64,000 bases of DNA from an uncultured Marvinbryantia sp. (GTDB lineage Bacteria; Bacillota; Clostridia; Lachnospirales; Lachnospiraceae): assembly GCA_934408725.1 (NCBI GenBank), contig CAKRVB010000002.1, positions 1 through 64,000 on the forward strand. Direction: 5' to 3'. Position 1 is the first letter of the stretch. Each line of letters begins with the position of its first letter. Below the pieces are notes generated by a model. The model ran no database searches and was not told where the DNA came from. It was given only the letters and a program-made list of their open reading frames with translations. A program made the position numbers and the translations under genes. This document shows positions 20,232 to 29,008 of this stretch, one piece after another.

Positions 20232-21602
20232 TTATACCTGATATTCCGGACGCTTCAGTTCCCGGTACATCAGGAACACTGCCACTGCTCCAGCGAGTCC
20301 GTCTGCAATCGGTCCGGCAAAGAGTATTCCGTCAATACCGATAAAAAACGGAAGTATCACAATGAGTGGCAGCAAAAACAGAATTTGTCTGGTCAGTGAC
20401 AGAAACATTCCAAGTCCCGGCTTTCCAATGGCTGTAAAGCTATTGGAAGTGATGGGCTGGATGAAGTTCAGGAAGGTAAAGAATAAGAAGATCCTGAAGT
20501 AACTGACTGCAAAACGAATATACTCTTCACTTCCATTTCCAAAGATCGCAATGATCTGTCTTGGGAAAATCTGAAAAATCAGAAAAGCAATTACTGAAAT
20601 CATTAGCCCGCTCTTCGCTGCCAGCAAATATCCTTTTTTTACACGATCATATTGCTTCGCGCCATAATTGTAGCTGACAATCGGCTGTAATCCCTGGGAA
20701 ATTCCAATGATAATGGAAAAGAATACCTGATTGACTTTTGTAATAATCCCCGCACAGGCCAGTGGAATCTCCTGTCCATAAGAAGACAGACCGCCATAAT
20801 AGGTCAGTGACTTGTTCATGACAAGCTGTACTACCATCATAGCAAGCTGGTTGCTGCACGACGCAGCTCCCAAAGTTACATCCTTTTTCATATAACCTGC
20901 TGCCGGTTTCAGATGTTTCGGTTTTAAATCCACGGTTTTGCAATGGCTCAGATAACGAATGACCAGCATCACTGAAATATACTGTCCTATCACAGTCGCC
21001 CAGGCAGCTCCTGCCATCCCCCATTCAAATCCAAATACAAACAGAGCATCCAGAATCGTATTGATAATGGCTCCGGTCACATTACAGATCATAGACATCT
21101 TCGGACTGCCATCTGCACGGATCAGGTGCCCTCCTCCCGCAGTCAGAATCAGCACCGGGAATCCAAGTGAGGTAATTCGAATATAAGTCTTGGCATATTC
21201 CATGATACTGTCCGGTGCGCCGAAAAATCGGATCATCGGTTCCAAAAATAATTGTGTAATGCATAATAACAGACATCCTAATACTACCATTCCGGTAATG
21301 GCATTTCCCATACAGTGTACTGCTTCCTCTTCATTCCCCCTGCCTTTTGCCAGATTAAATGCAGATGCCCCGCCGATTCCAAACAGCAGGGCAATGGAAA
21401 TACAGGCGGTGCTTAAGGGAAATGCTATATTCGTTGCAGCATTTCCCAGTGCACCCACGCTGTTTCCTATGAAAAACTGATCTACAATGTTATACAGTGC
21501 GCTTGTAAGCATCGCTATGATACTTGGCACCGCAAACTTCTTCAGCAATACCGGAACAGGCAGAACTCCAAGTGGATTTTCTGTTCTGTTTTCGTATTCC
21601 AT
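20232..21602 (-). CDS. MATE family efflux transporter
   Basis: The 456-residue membrane protein opens with NPLGVLPVPVLLKKFAVPSI and AMLTSALYNIVDQFFIGN, hallmarks of the clostridial MATE branch (MepA/NorM-like). A repeat of the same pattern occurs in the second half. The gene follows an aldo/keto reductase gene after 12 bases on the same strand, so they may be co-transcribed. No substrate can be assigned. Confidence 0.93.
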   Translation of the reverse strand: MEYENRTENPLGVLPVPVLLKKFAVPSIIAMLTSALYNIVDQFFIGNSVGALGNAATNIAFPLSTACISIALLFGIGGASAFNLAKGRGNEEEAVHCMGNAITGMVVLGCLLLCITQLFLEPMIRFFGAPDSIMEYAKTYIRITSLGFPVLILTAGGGHLIRADGSPKMSMICNVTGAIINTILDALFVFGFEWGMAGAAWATVIGQYISVMLVIRYLSHCKTVDLKPKHLKPAAGYMKKDVTLGAASCSNQLAMMVVQLVMNKSLTYYGGLSSYGQEIPLACAGIITKVNQVFFSIIIGISQGLQPIVSYNYGAKQYDRVKKGYLLAAKSGLMISVIAFLIFQIFPRQIIAIFGNGSEEYIRFAVSYFRIFLFFTFLNFIQPITSNSFTAIGKPGLGMFLSLTRQILFLLPLIVILPFFIGIDGILFAGPIADGLAGAVAVFLMYRELKRPEYQV

Positions 21603-21614
21603 GTCATTCTCCTT

Positions 21615-22490
21615 CTATTGGTTGAAATTGCTTGCTTTCACCGGAATCTTGAATTCCGGATGTTCCCCTCTCCAGATGGTCTGTGGCATACAGGATAATA
21701 TCTGCATATCTTCTGTAGAAAGCTCGAAGTCAAACACTTCCATGTTCTGCTTCATATGTTCGATGGAAGAAGATTTTACCAGTGGAATAATCCCCTTCTG
21801 GATCAGGAATCTCAGACAGATCTGAGATGCCGATTTGCCATATTTTTCAGTAAACATGGACATCATTTCATTATGGATCGTATCTCCCCGTCCCAGAGGA
21901 CTCCATGCCTGCATACGGACACCTTTACTTTGTCCGTAAGCTACTGCCGCCTCCTGGGAATATCCAGGATGAATCTCCAGCTGGTCTACCTGCGGTTTTA
22001 ACTTTGCATGTTTCATGATCACATCCAGATGATTCGGCAGGAAGTTACTTAAGCCAAGTCCTCTCATTTTTCCGGCCATGCACAGTTCCTCCATGGCACG
22101 CCAGGTCTCTATATCACGTTCTTTCCAGTCGGTTTCTTTCAGCGAAGACTTTGGCCAGTGAATCAGATACAGATCCAGATAATCCATCTGCAGACGCTGA
22201 AGGCTCCGATCCACAGCTGCCTGCACTTCTCTGTATCCTCTTTCATCAATCCAGGCTTTGGTTGCAATAAAGAATTCTTCTCTTGGAATTCCACTTTCTT
22301 TGATCGCCTGTCCCAGGACACGCTCCGTCTCGTAGATGGATGCCGTATCAAAATAGCGATAGCCAGCCTTAATCGCCCCTTTCAGGACTTCCAGATCACT
22401 GCTGCCACCCATCTTGTATGTACCAAATCCGAGTACCGGGATCTTCATGCCATTTTCCAGAATATAGCAGTCATTGAATGAATTTACCAT
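21615..22490 (-). CDS. Aldo/keto reductase
   Basis: The 291-residue protein is an NADPH-dependent oxidoreductase with a TIM barrel. The catalytic tetrad is visible: Asp and Tyr in YRYFDTASIYETE, Lys in FIATKAWI, and His in LYLIHWPKSS. Near the C-terminus IIPLVKSS is the usual cofactor-phosphate segment. It resembles 2,5-diketogluconate reductase-type enzymes. It follows the FMN oxidoreductase gene by ten bases. Confidence 0.93.
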   Translation of the reverse strand: MVNSFNDCYILENGMKIPVLGFGTYKMGGSSDLEVLKGAIKAGYRYFDTASIYETERVLGQAIKESGIPREEFFIATKAWIDERGYREVQAAVDRSLQRLQMDYLDLYLIHWPKSSLKETDWKERDIETWRAMEELCMAGKMRGLGLSNFLPNHLDVIMKHAKLKPQVDQLEIHPGYSQEAAVAYGQSKGVRMQAWSPLGRGDTIHNEMMSMFTEKYGKSASQICLRFLIQKGIIPLVKSSSIEHMKQNMEVFDFELSTEDMQILSCMPQTIWRGEHPEFKIPVKASNFNQ

Positions 22491-22500
22491 ATTTTACTCC

Positions 22501-23523
22501 TTAAAATTTACGCACCATGTCACTGGTGATCTCTGCGATGCTGTGTGCGCCACACATAGCCATAGTATCTGACAGCTCTGCTTTGATCTTTTCTATGTAG
22601 CATTTCACACCTTCTTCTTCGCCACCGTATACAGCTGTTACAAATGGTCTTGCGATCATCACTGCATCTGCGCCCATAGCCAGTGCCTTGAATACGGTCA
22701 CACCGTCACGGATGCCGCCATCTACCAGGATCTTGATACCGCTGCCTTTTAAAGCTTCCACGATCTCAGGAAGGACCTCTGCGGTTGCCGGGCACTGATC
22801 CAGAACACGGCCGCCATGATTGGATACCACAATGGCTGCTGCGCCGGCTTCTTTTGCCTTCAGGGCACCTTTTACGGTAATGATTCCTTTTACGATAAAT
22901 GGTACGTCATGTTCACTGATGATAGCTTTCATCTCTTCCACATTCTTGCTTCCTGCTGGTGGCTGGAAGTTCTTCAGAAATGGCAGACCTGCCGCATCAA
23001 TATCCATAGCGACTGCGAATGCATGGCTGTCTTTTACCAGTGCCATTTTGTCCGCTACCATCTCTTTGCTCCATGGTTTTACAGTTGGCACTCCGGCACC
23101 GCCTGCTTCCTTGATGGCCTGAGTTGCTGCCACCATAACGTTGCTGTCCATACCATCTCCCGTGAACGCTGCTATTCCGTTTGCCGCACAGGCATTTACC
23201 AGAATCTTGTTGTACTGCATATCGTTGTAGCAGTCACCATAATGCAGATTTACCGCTCCTACCGGGCCTGCAAATACCGGCATATCAAACTTCTTTCCAA
23301 AGAGACAGACTGAAGTATCAATCGGTGCATTATCACAGATGGTATCCATATTTACACGGATATTCTTCCATGCATCAAAGTTGCGGATGGCTCCGTCTCC
23401 GCTTCCCTTTGCTCCAGGTCCCGGCACCAGATTGGTGCAGGCACGGCCATTACATACGTTGCACGCTTTACAATATTTTCCGATACGCCCACGGGCGTTC
23501 TGAACTACTTCCTGATAAGTCAT
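22501..23523 (-). CDS. FMN-dependent alpha-hydroxy-acid oxidizing protein
   Basis: The 340-residue protein belongs to the lactate oxidase/glycolate oxidase/type 2 isomerase group. The SNHGGR motif carries the catalytic histidine and substrate-binding arginine, and LVDGGIRDG and ADAVMIARPF form the FMN phosphate site. The N-terminus has a cysteine cluster (Cys18, 21, 24, 29: CKACNVCNGRAC), not seen in classic lactate oxidases and suggestive of a metal or iron-sulfur site. In an anaerobe it more likely acts as a dehydrogenase than an oxidase. The substrate is unknown. Confidence 0.85.
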   Translation of the reverse strand: MTYQEVVQNARGRIGKYCKACNVCNGRACTNLVPGPGAKGSGDGAIRNFDAWKNIRVNMDTICDNAPIDTSVCLFGKKFDMPVFAGPVGAVNLHYGDCYNDMQYNKILVNACAANGIAAFTGDGMDSNVMVAATQAIKEAGGAGVPTVKPWSKEMVADKMALVKDSHAFAVAMDIDAAGLPFLKNFQPPAGSKNVEEMKAIISEHDVPFIVKGIITVKGALKAKEAGAAAIVVSNHGGRVLDQCPATAEVLPEIVEALKGSGIKILVDGGIRDGVTVFKALAMGADAVMIARPFVTAVYGGEEEGVKCYIEKIKAELSDTMAMCGAHSIAEITSDMVRKF

Positions 23524-23538
23524 TTTTTCATTTCTCCT

Positions 23539-24132
23539 TTATTTTAAATATTTTTTTCGATTTGCACTTGTATTCTTATATGCTTTCGGTATGGAAAGTT
23601 TTTTCTTTCCAACCAGTTTCTTCAGCTTTTTCTGAAATGCACTCTTACTGATCGTCTTTCCTTTCTCATCAGAATAAGTAGTCTTGTATGAAGAAAATCT
23701 AGTCAGTTTTCCTTTTGTACTGGTTCCGCTCAGTTTCGTGTAATAATCAATCTGTCCCCGCAAAAAGCTGGTTGCAATATAAATTCCGGTCTTTTTGTAA
23801 TAACGAAATCCATCTCTGATTTTTGCAACCTGGACAACTTTTCCATTCTTATAGGTATAAAGGCGGGCATATCCACTTGCATGATATACAGGCCTTCCCG
23901 CTCCCCAGACCAGAAGCTCCGGCACATTATCTTTATCCACACAGGCCAGTGCAAAGGAGCAGCTTTTGGTCTCCACATAGCCAGATTCCCAGTCGATATA
24001 AGTTTTACTCAGAAACTGATTATACGCTTTTAATGCCTTAGACTTCTGGGATGCCGCCTGAACAGAACCGGTAAATGCAACCAGAAGCACCGCAAACAAA
24101 AATAATCCCACTATTCTTTTTTTCTTTTTCAC
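23539..24132 (-). CDS. Secreted protein of unknown function
   Basis: The 197-residue protein starts with GTG and has a clear signal peptide (KKKKRIVGLFLFAVLLVAF, cleavage after VQA near 26). The mature part is basic and rich in Lys, Tyr and Ser. The middle reads SFALACVDKDNVPELLVWG, a pattern typical of small secreted Lachnospiraceae proteins with a DxDxxxELL calcium-like segment. The Lys-rich C-terminus may bind cell wall. No enzyme motif is visible. Confidence 0.7.
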   Translation of the reverse strand: MKKKKRIVGLFLFAVLLVAFTGSVQAASQKSKALKAYNQFLSKTYIDWESGYVETKSCSFALACVDKDNVPELLVWGAGRPVYHASGYARLYTYKNGKVVQVAKIRDGFRYYKKTGIYIATSFLRGQIDYYTKLSGTSTKGKLTRFSSYKTTYSDEKGKTISKSAFQKKLKKLVGKKKLSIPKAYKNTSANRKKYLK

Positions 24133-24267
24133 AGCTCTTTCCCCCTTGTATTATAGTTTGGGGATCCCCCCAAAAAATCATATATTAAGCATATCATACC
24201 GTTTAAAATGTTTCAATTATAAAAAGATTCCCGGTATGGATCTTGGATACTACTGTACACAAAAACA

Positions 24268-24286
24268 GAGGAGCTGTACGCTCCTC
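24268..24286 (-). terminator. Terminator after the DUF2383-like gene
   Basis: On the minus strand GAGGAGC and GCTCCTC (24286-24280 and 24274-24268) pair around a five-base loop and are followed by TGTTTTTG. The stem starts directly after the TAG stop at 24287. Confidence 0.75.
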
Positions 24287-24718
24287 CTACAAATACTCCC
24301 GCATTTCTTTGATCATGTGTTCTTCTTCTGCAATGACTTTCTCTGCCAGCTTCTGCACGGATGCGGAAGCTGCCGGATACTGATGCAGATAACGGTACAG
24401 GGATTTTACGCCCATATTGCAGCCATCTGTGATCAGATCTGCCACCGTACGGTCTGATTCTTCGCCGCCCAGCTTCACATTTGTCTTCATCCAGGACATC
24501 ATCCTGGCGGTCACCGCCGGTTCTTTGCCCTGGTCATGATATTCATTCAGATACTTATGTGTTTCATTTCCCAACTTCTCATGCACTTTCTTGCTTTCCT
24601 GCAAAATGTCTCTCATATGATCGTCATTCACATGATCCAGCACATCATTCAGAGACGTGACTCCCATTTTGATTCCAGCATTACATTCCCGTAAAAGTTT
24701 GATGGTATCGTCTTCCAC
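24287..24718 (-). CDS. DUF2383-like four-helix protein
   Basis: The 143-residue protein starts with GTG, seven bases after AGGAGGTG. It is all-helical with conserved Glu and His along the helices (ESKKVHEKLGNETHKYL, AEEEHMIKEMREYL), resembling ferritin-like DUF2383 proteins. Such proteins may bind metal or act in stress; the biochemistry is not settled. Its ribosome site lies inside the hairpin at 24722-24766. Confidence 0.65.
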   Translation of the reverse strand: MEDDTIKLLRECNAGIKMGVTSLNDVLDHVNDDHMRDILQESKKVHEKLGNETHKYLNEYHDQGKEPAVTARMMSWMKTNVKLGGEESDRTVADLITDGCNMGVKSLYRYLHQYPAASASVQKLAEKVIAEEEHMIKEMREYL

Positions 24719-24721
24719 TAA

Positions 24722-24766
24722 AAAACACCTCCTTCAGGAAATACTCTTTCCAGAAAGAAGTGTTTT
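24722..24766 (-). terminator. Hairpin that is both terminator-like and covers a ribosome site
   Basis: On the minus strand AAAACACTTCTTTC (24766-24753) can pair with GAAGGAGGTGTTTT (24735-24722), 14 pairs including two G-U. An inner GGAAA/TTTCC extends it, and six T residues follow. It begins nine bases after the sugar kinase stop, so it looks like its terminator. The 3' arm also contains AGGAGGTG, the ribosome site of the DUF2383-like gene. Confidence 0.6.
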
Positions 24767-24774
24767 TATGTACT

Positions 24775-25707
24775 CTATTCGATCGGATCCATGTCCAGTC
24801 CTAATTCTCTTGGAAGGAATCTCGGACATACATTTTCAGATGATGTAATGACAGATGCCGCCAGATTCGTTCCAATCTGCGCTGCTTCTGCCAGTGTCTT
24901 TCCGTAAGTCAGCCCGATGGTCACTCCGGCAAAGAATGCATCCCCAGCTCCTGTGGTATCTTTTACCATCACCTGACGAGCAGGACAGAAACCTTTATTT
25001 CCTTTCATGTCTGCATAAACCGAACCTTTGCCACCCATGGTCACAATCATAGATGGAATCTTGCCCAGCATCACACGTTCTTCCAGAATCTCACATAATT
25101 CTGCCGGTTCTTTTTCGCTGTAATCATCTGCAAACAGCATACCTGCTTCCAGTTGGTTGCAGACAAAGCAATCCACTTTCTGCAGTAAGTCCCTGCGCTC
25201 CACTGCAATACTCATATTAGATACAATCGCAAAAATCTTTTTCTCATATTTATCTGCCAGAGCAAATACCTTTTTCATCAGATCCTTGTGCATATCGGCC
25301 TGTACCACAATGGAATCTGCCTGTGAAAAGATCTCATCTCCATTTTCTTCCAGTATCTTCATGATCGGCATCATATCTGATCTCTGAGAAATAGATCCCG
25401 CCAGATCCCCATGATTATCAAAAACTGCCAGCCAGGTTCCCATACCGCCTGGAATCTTCTGAATATATCTGGTGTCCACTCTGTGATTATTCAGCTTTTT
25501 CAACACATCTGCTCCCAGTGCCGAATCGTCTACAATACTGATAAAGGTTGGCCGAAGCTCCACATTGGCGATATCTTCTGCCACATTCCGGCAGACACCT
25601 CCATGAATATATTCAATTCTTCCCACATTTCGGCCATCCGGTATATAGACATCATCCGGAAAGCCCTTGATGTCTACAAATACCGCACCAATTACTACTA
25701 TTCCCAT
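24775..25707 (-). CDS. PfkB-family carbohydrate or nucleoside kinase
   Basis: The 310-residue kinase has the N-terminal PfkB pattern (VVIGAVFVDIKG, HGGVCRNVAEDIANV) and the catalytic motif DTTGAGDAFFAG with the catalytic Asp. The GGVCRNVAE form resembles pseudouridine or inosine/nucleoside kinases rather than fructokinase, but this is weak evidence. It stands alone behind a TATAAT at about 25750, with no pathway neighbour, so the substrate stays open. Confidence 0.85.
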   Translation of the reverse strand: MGIVVIGAVFVDIKGFPDDVYIPDGRNVGRIEYIHGGVCRNVAEDIANVELRPTFISIVDDSALGADVLKKLNNHRVDTRYIQKIPGGMGTWLAVFDNHGDLAGSISQRSDMMPIMKILEENGDEIFSQADSIVVQADMHKDLMKKVFALADKYEKKIFAIVSNMSIAVERRDLLQKVDCFVCNQLEAGMLFADDYSEKEPAELCEILEERVMLGKIPSMIVTMGGKGSVYADMKGNKGFCPARQVMVKDTTGAGDAFFAGVTIGLTYGKTLAEAAQIGTNLAASVITSSENVCPRFLPRELGLDMDPIE

Positions 25708-25829
25708 ACGTTCCTCCGCTTATTTCGCAATATTGTATTTATTATAACCTGATTCGACTGATTTCACCACTGGTTTTCATTTTTCGAGAGAGCTCTTTTG
25801 TCCTCTACCTCTTCGCTTCGTAATCTACG

Positions 25830-26201
25830 TTATCTTGCCGGTATGATCTCGATCCAGTAATTATCCGGATCGTTGATAAAATAGATTCCCATAGCTGGAT
25901 TTTCAAAACATACACAGTTCATTTCTTTGTGCAGAGCCAGTGCAGCATCCATATCGTCTACATAAAATGCCAGATGGAATTCATTGTCGCCCAGATTGTA
26001 ACTGTCCTTCTCCCAGTCACGAAGCCATGTCAGCTCCAGCTGATACCTGGATTCTCCATCCTCAAGATAGACCAGAATAAAGCTTCCGTCCTCTGCGCAT
26101 TTTCTGCGTACTTCTTTTAATCCAAGCGCTTTTTCATAAAACTTCAGAGACTTCTCTAAATTTATAACATTAAAATTATTGTGTGCAAATGTAAATTTCA
26201 T
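25830..26201 (-). CDS. VOC family protein (glyoxalase I-like)
   Basis: The 123-residue protein has the vicinal oxygen chelate layout: FAHNNFNVINLEKSLKFYEKALGL in the first beta-alpha-beta module, EFHLAFYVDDMDAAL in the second, and the ending FINDPDNYWIEIIPAR typical of lactoylglutathione lyase-like proteins. Metal ligands are likely His and Glu residues on these strands. It could detoxify methylglyoxal, but other VOC activities are possible. GGAGGAAAACG precedes the start. Confidence 0.85.
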   Translation of the reverse strand: MKFTFAHNNFNVINLEKSLKFYEKALGLKEVRRKCAEDGSFILVYLEDGESRYQLELTWLRDWEKDSYNLGDNEFHLAFYVDDMDAALALHKEMNCVCFENPAMGIYFINDPDNYWIEIIPAR

Positions 26202-26222
26202 CGTTTTCCTCCGTATTTCTTA

Positions 26223-26306
26223 TTTTGTATTTTCCATTTCCTGCAGTAATTTTCTTTGATAAGCAGGATCTTCCACGCTTCTTTTTAGATCGTCCAGCCG
26301 ATTTTC
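26223..26306 (-). other. In-frame coding-like tail after the MATE stop codon
   Basis: Directly after the TAG at 26309-26307, the same frame stays open for 28 codons and ends at TAA (26222-26220). It reads ENRLDDLKRSVEDPAYQ, then RKLLQEMENTK, a charged amphipathic sequence that looks like a real cytoplasmic tail rather than random DNA. With it, the gap to the next gene falls from 105 to about 18 bases. A recent nonsense mutation is the simplest reading. Confidence 0.5.
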
Positions 26307-27662
26307 CTACAAATCTTTCAAATGGGAATCATAAATCTTCCTTAGCAGATATAAGGATATGGCCAGTGAAGCCAGTTCTGCTACCGGGTAGGACCACCAT
26401 ACAGCGTGCAGTCCGAATGCATGTGCAAAGAGATACGCTGTCGGAAGCAGTACCAGCAGCTGTCTGCACACGGATGTAATCAGGCTGTACATTCCATTTC
26501 CCAGGGCCTGAAATACCGAACCAATGACGATACAGAAGCCAGCCAGGAAGAAACTGAGGCTGATGATCCGCAATGCCTTCACTCCAATGCCAATCATATC
26601 TTCCGATGCATTGAACATCCGAAGCAGCGTATCCGGCATGGTCTGAAACACAATCGCACCCAGCACCAGAATGGTTACTGCTGCACCACATCCCAGCTTT
26701 ACAGTACGCATAATTCTTGCTTTGTTTTTTGCTCCGTAGTTGTAGGCAATGATCGGCACCAGACTGTTGTTCAGACCGAATACCGGCATGAAAAAGAAGC
26801 TCTGAAGCTTGAAATATACACCAAATACCGCCGCTGCTGTAGAGGAGAATCCCAGCAGAATCTTGTTCATACCATAAGTCATTACCGATCCGATGGACAT
26901 CATCAGGATGGATGGTACACCTACGGTATAGATTTCTTTTACCGTTTCTCCGTCAAAACGCATTCGTTTGAAGGAAAAATGAATTTCTTTGTTTTTTCTG
27001 ACATTGCAGTAGATACCGATACACATTCCGCAGAACTGTCCGATAACGGTCGCAATCGCAGCTCCGGCTACGCCCATCTTTGGAACAAATCCAATACCGA
27101 AGATAAACACCGGATCCAGAATAATATTCACAATAGCCCCGGTTCCCTGAGAGATCATATTAAACAGGGTCAGACCCGTGGATTGCAGCAGTCGTTCCAT
27201 ACAAATCTGCATAAATAATCCAAAGGAACAGACACAAACAATGGTCATATACTGCACTCCATATTCCAGGATCTCCGGATCAGTTGTCTGTGTTGCAAAG
27301 AATGCTCTGGAGCCTGCCAGCCCAATCACTGCAAAAACCAGATAACTGCAGATTGCCAGCAGCACTCCATTATTGGCAGCCTTGTTTACTTTATCCATTT
27401 CCTTTTCCCCCAGGCTCTTGGACAACAGTGCGTTCACACCCACACCGGTACCGGAAGCCACTGAAATCATCAGGTTCTGAATCGGAAAGGCCAGTGACAC
27501 TGCTGTCAGTGCACTTTCATTAATCTGGGCTACAAAAATACTGTCTACAATATTATACAATGCCTGCACCAGCATAGATAAAATCAATGGCAGTGACATC
27601 GTAAACAACAATTTCGGAATGGGCATGATACCCATCTTATTCTCTTTTACATTTTCGCTCAT
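26307..27662 (-). CDS. MATE family efflux transporter, possibly shortened at the C-terminus
   Basis: The 451-residue protein has about 12 membrane helices with typical openings MGIMPIPKLLFTMSLPLILS and QALYNIVDSIFVAQ. It belongs to the same branch as the gene at 20232. The frame ends LRKIYDSHLKDL at a TAG, after which the frame continues with coding character for 28 codons (26306-26223). All helices precede the stop, so activity should survive. It is the last gene of a possible uraA-upp-TRIC-MATE unit with gaps of 22 to 31 bases. Confidence 0.92.
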   Translation of the reverse strand: MSENVKENKMGIMPIPKLLFTMSLPLILSMLVQALYNIVDSIFVAQINESALTAVSLAFPIQNLMISVASGTGVGVNALLSKSLGEKEMDKVNKAANNGVLLAICSYLVFAVIGLAGSRAFFATQTTDPEILEYGVQYMTIVCVCSFGLFMQICMERLLQSTGLTLFNMISQGTGAIVNIILDPVFIFGIGFVPKMGVAGAAIATVIGQFCGMCIGIYCNVRKNKEIHFSFKRMRFDGETVKEIYTVGVPSILMMSIGSVMTYGMNKILLGFSSTAAAVFGVYFKLQSFFFMPVFGLNNSLVPIIAYNYGAKNKARIMRTVKLGCGAAVTILVLGAIVFQTMPDTLLRMFNASEDMIGIGVKALRIISLSFFLAGFCIVIGSVFQALGNGMYSLITSVCRQLLVLLPTAYLFAHAFGLHAVWWSYPVAELASLAISLYLLRKIYDSHLKDL

Positions 27663-27684
27663 ACCTAAACTCCTTCATATCTTC

Positions 27685-28329
27685 TTATAGTGCCTTCGGC
27701 AGATTCCACTCATAATGCTTGGCCAGCACACGGATCATTACCACCAAAATAACAGACAATACCATAGCCGTTCCAGAACGCAGCCAGTCATACAGAATTA
27801 TATAACAGACAGCTCCTGCAATCGAAGCACATGCATATACATGCTTACGCAAAATTCCCGGGGTCGCATTGGCCATCATATCTCGTATCAGGCCGCCCCC
27901 TACTCCGGTGATTACCCCGAGAAAAATCTTCAGAAACAGCATATGATTCATATCATTATTCATAACAGAATTTACCCCTACAACGGTAAAAACCCCCAAC
28001 CCGATGGCATCCATCAGGTTAAAGAGGGTTTCATATAAGGCTGATTCCAGAAATTTAGGTGAGGAATGATTGACTTTGATGATCAGGAAAAGAATCAGTA
28101 TAAAGATCGCCGAGACCACTACGTAAACCGGCTTGACAAACATCATTGGCGGATGAACCCCGATAATCAGGTCACGGATCATTCCACCGCCGACAGCCGT
28201 TGTGATCCCCAGTACCAGAATCCCCAGCAGATCCAGTCGTTTCTGTATGGCAACCATGGCACCGGAAAGTGCAAATGCAACCGTCCCTATCATTTCCAGA
28301 ACAAAAGTCAGGTCGATCGTTCCAGGCAT
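27685..28329 (-). CDS. TRIC-like (UPF0126) membrane protein
   Basis: The 214-residue protein has seven predicted helices in two repeats. Each repeat carries a glycine-rich signature: GGGMIRDLIIG near 48-58 and GGGLIRDMMA near 135-144. These define the YicG/YadS family, related to trimeric intracellular cation channels. Physiological substrates are debated, with cation or small amino acid transport proposed for some members. GGAGGATTTTTT precedes the start. It lies 18 bases after upp. Confidence 0.88.
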   Translation of the reverse strand: MPGTIDLTFVLEMIGTVAFALSGAMVAIQKRLDLLGILVLGITTAVGGGMIRDLIIGVHPPMMFVKPVYVVVSAIFILILFLIIKVNHSSPKFLESALYETLFNLMDAIGLGVFTVVGVNSVMNNDMNHMLFLKIFLGVITGVGGGLIRDMMANATPGILRKHVYACASIAGAVCYIILYDWLRSGTAMVLSVILVVMIRVLAKHYEWNLPKAL

Positions 28330-28347
28330 AAAAAATCCTCCAGCTAC

Positions 28348-28977
28348 TTATTTTGTACCGAAAATACGGTCACCTGCATCTCCGAGTCCCGGGCAGATAT
28401 ATGCATTTTCATTTAGTTCACGGTCAATATGTCCAACATAAATCTGGATATCCGGATGTGCTTCCTGGAGCTTTTTCAGTCCTTCCGGAGCTGCAATGAT
28501 GGACATGAATTTGATCTTCTTTCCGCCATGCTGTTTGATAAAATCTACTGCTGCAATGGCAGAGCCACCTGTAGCCAGCATCGGATCTGTCACTACGATC
28601 AGACGTTCAGAGATCGGATCCGGCAGCTTACAGTAATATTCATGAGGAATATGTGTCACTTCATCACGGTACAGACCGATATGTCCAATCTTTGCAGTCG
28701 GTACAAGCGCCTGTACACCACTTACCATTCCAAGACCTGCACGCAGAATCGGAACAATCGCCAGCTTCTTACCTGAAATAACAGGAGACTTACAGGTCTC
28801 AATCGGAGTCTCAATCTCGATGTCTTCCAGCGGAAGATCCTTCAGTGCTTCGTACCCCATCAACATGGCAATCTCTTCTACCAGAGAACTGAACTCTGCT
28901 GTTCCCGTATTCTTATCACGCAGTCTGGTGATCTTATGCTGAATCAATGGATGTGTCATTTCAATTACGTTACTCAT
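28348..28977 (-). CDS. upp: Uracil phosphoribosyltransferase
   Basis: Upp makes UMP from uracil and PRPP. The 209-residue protein has [11 protein letters not shown] in the N-terminal half, the PRPP loop [12 protein letters not shown], and a C-terminal [15 protein letters not shown] that binds uracil. These are full-family signatures. It is 31 bases downstream of uraA, so import and phosphoribosylation of uracil are linked. Confidence 0.98.
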   Translation of the reverse strand: MSNVIEMTHPLIQHKITRLRDKNTGTAEFSSLVEEIAMLMGYEALKDLPLEDIEIETPIETCKSPVISGKKLAIVPILRAGLGMVSGVQALVPTAKIGHIGLYRDEVTHIPHEYYCKLPDPISERLIVVTDPMLATGGSAIAAVDFIKQHGGKKIKFMSIIAAPEGLKKLQEAHPDIQIYVGHIDRELNENAYICPGLGDAGDRIFGTK

Positions 28978-29008
28978 TTTTTTCCTCCATAATGTTCTTA
29001 TTCTAAAT

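Noticed and set aside
24160..24180. Palindrome around GGGGATCCCC
   Set aside because: Short GC palindrome with no T-run, probably incidental.
26406..27218. 270-residue plus-strand frame
   Set aside because: Antisense to the MATE gene at 26307-27662 and without a ribosome site.
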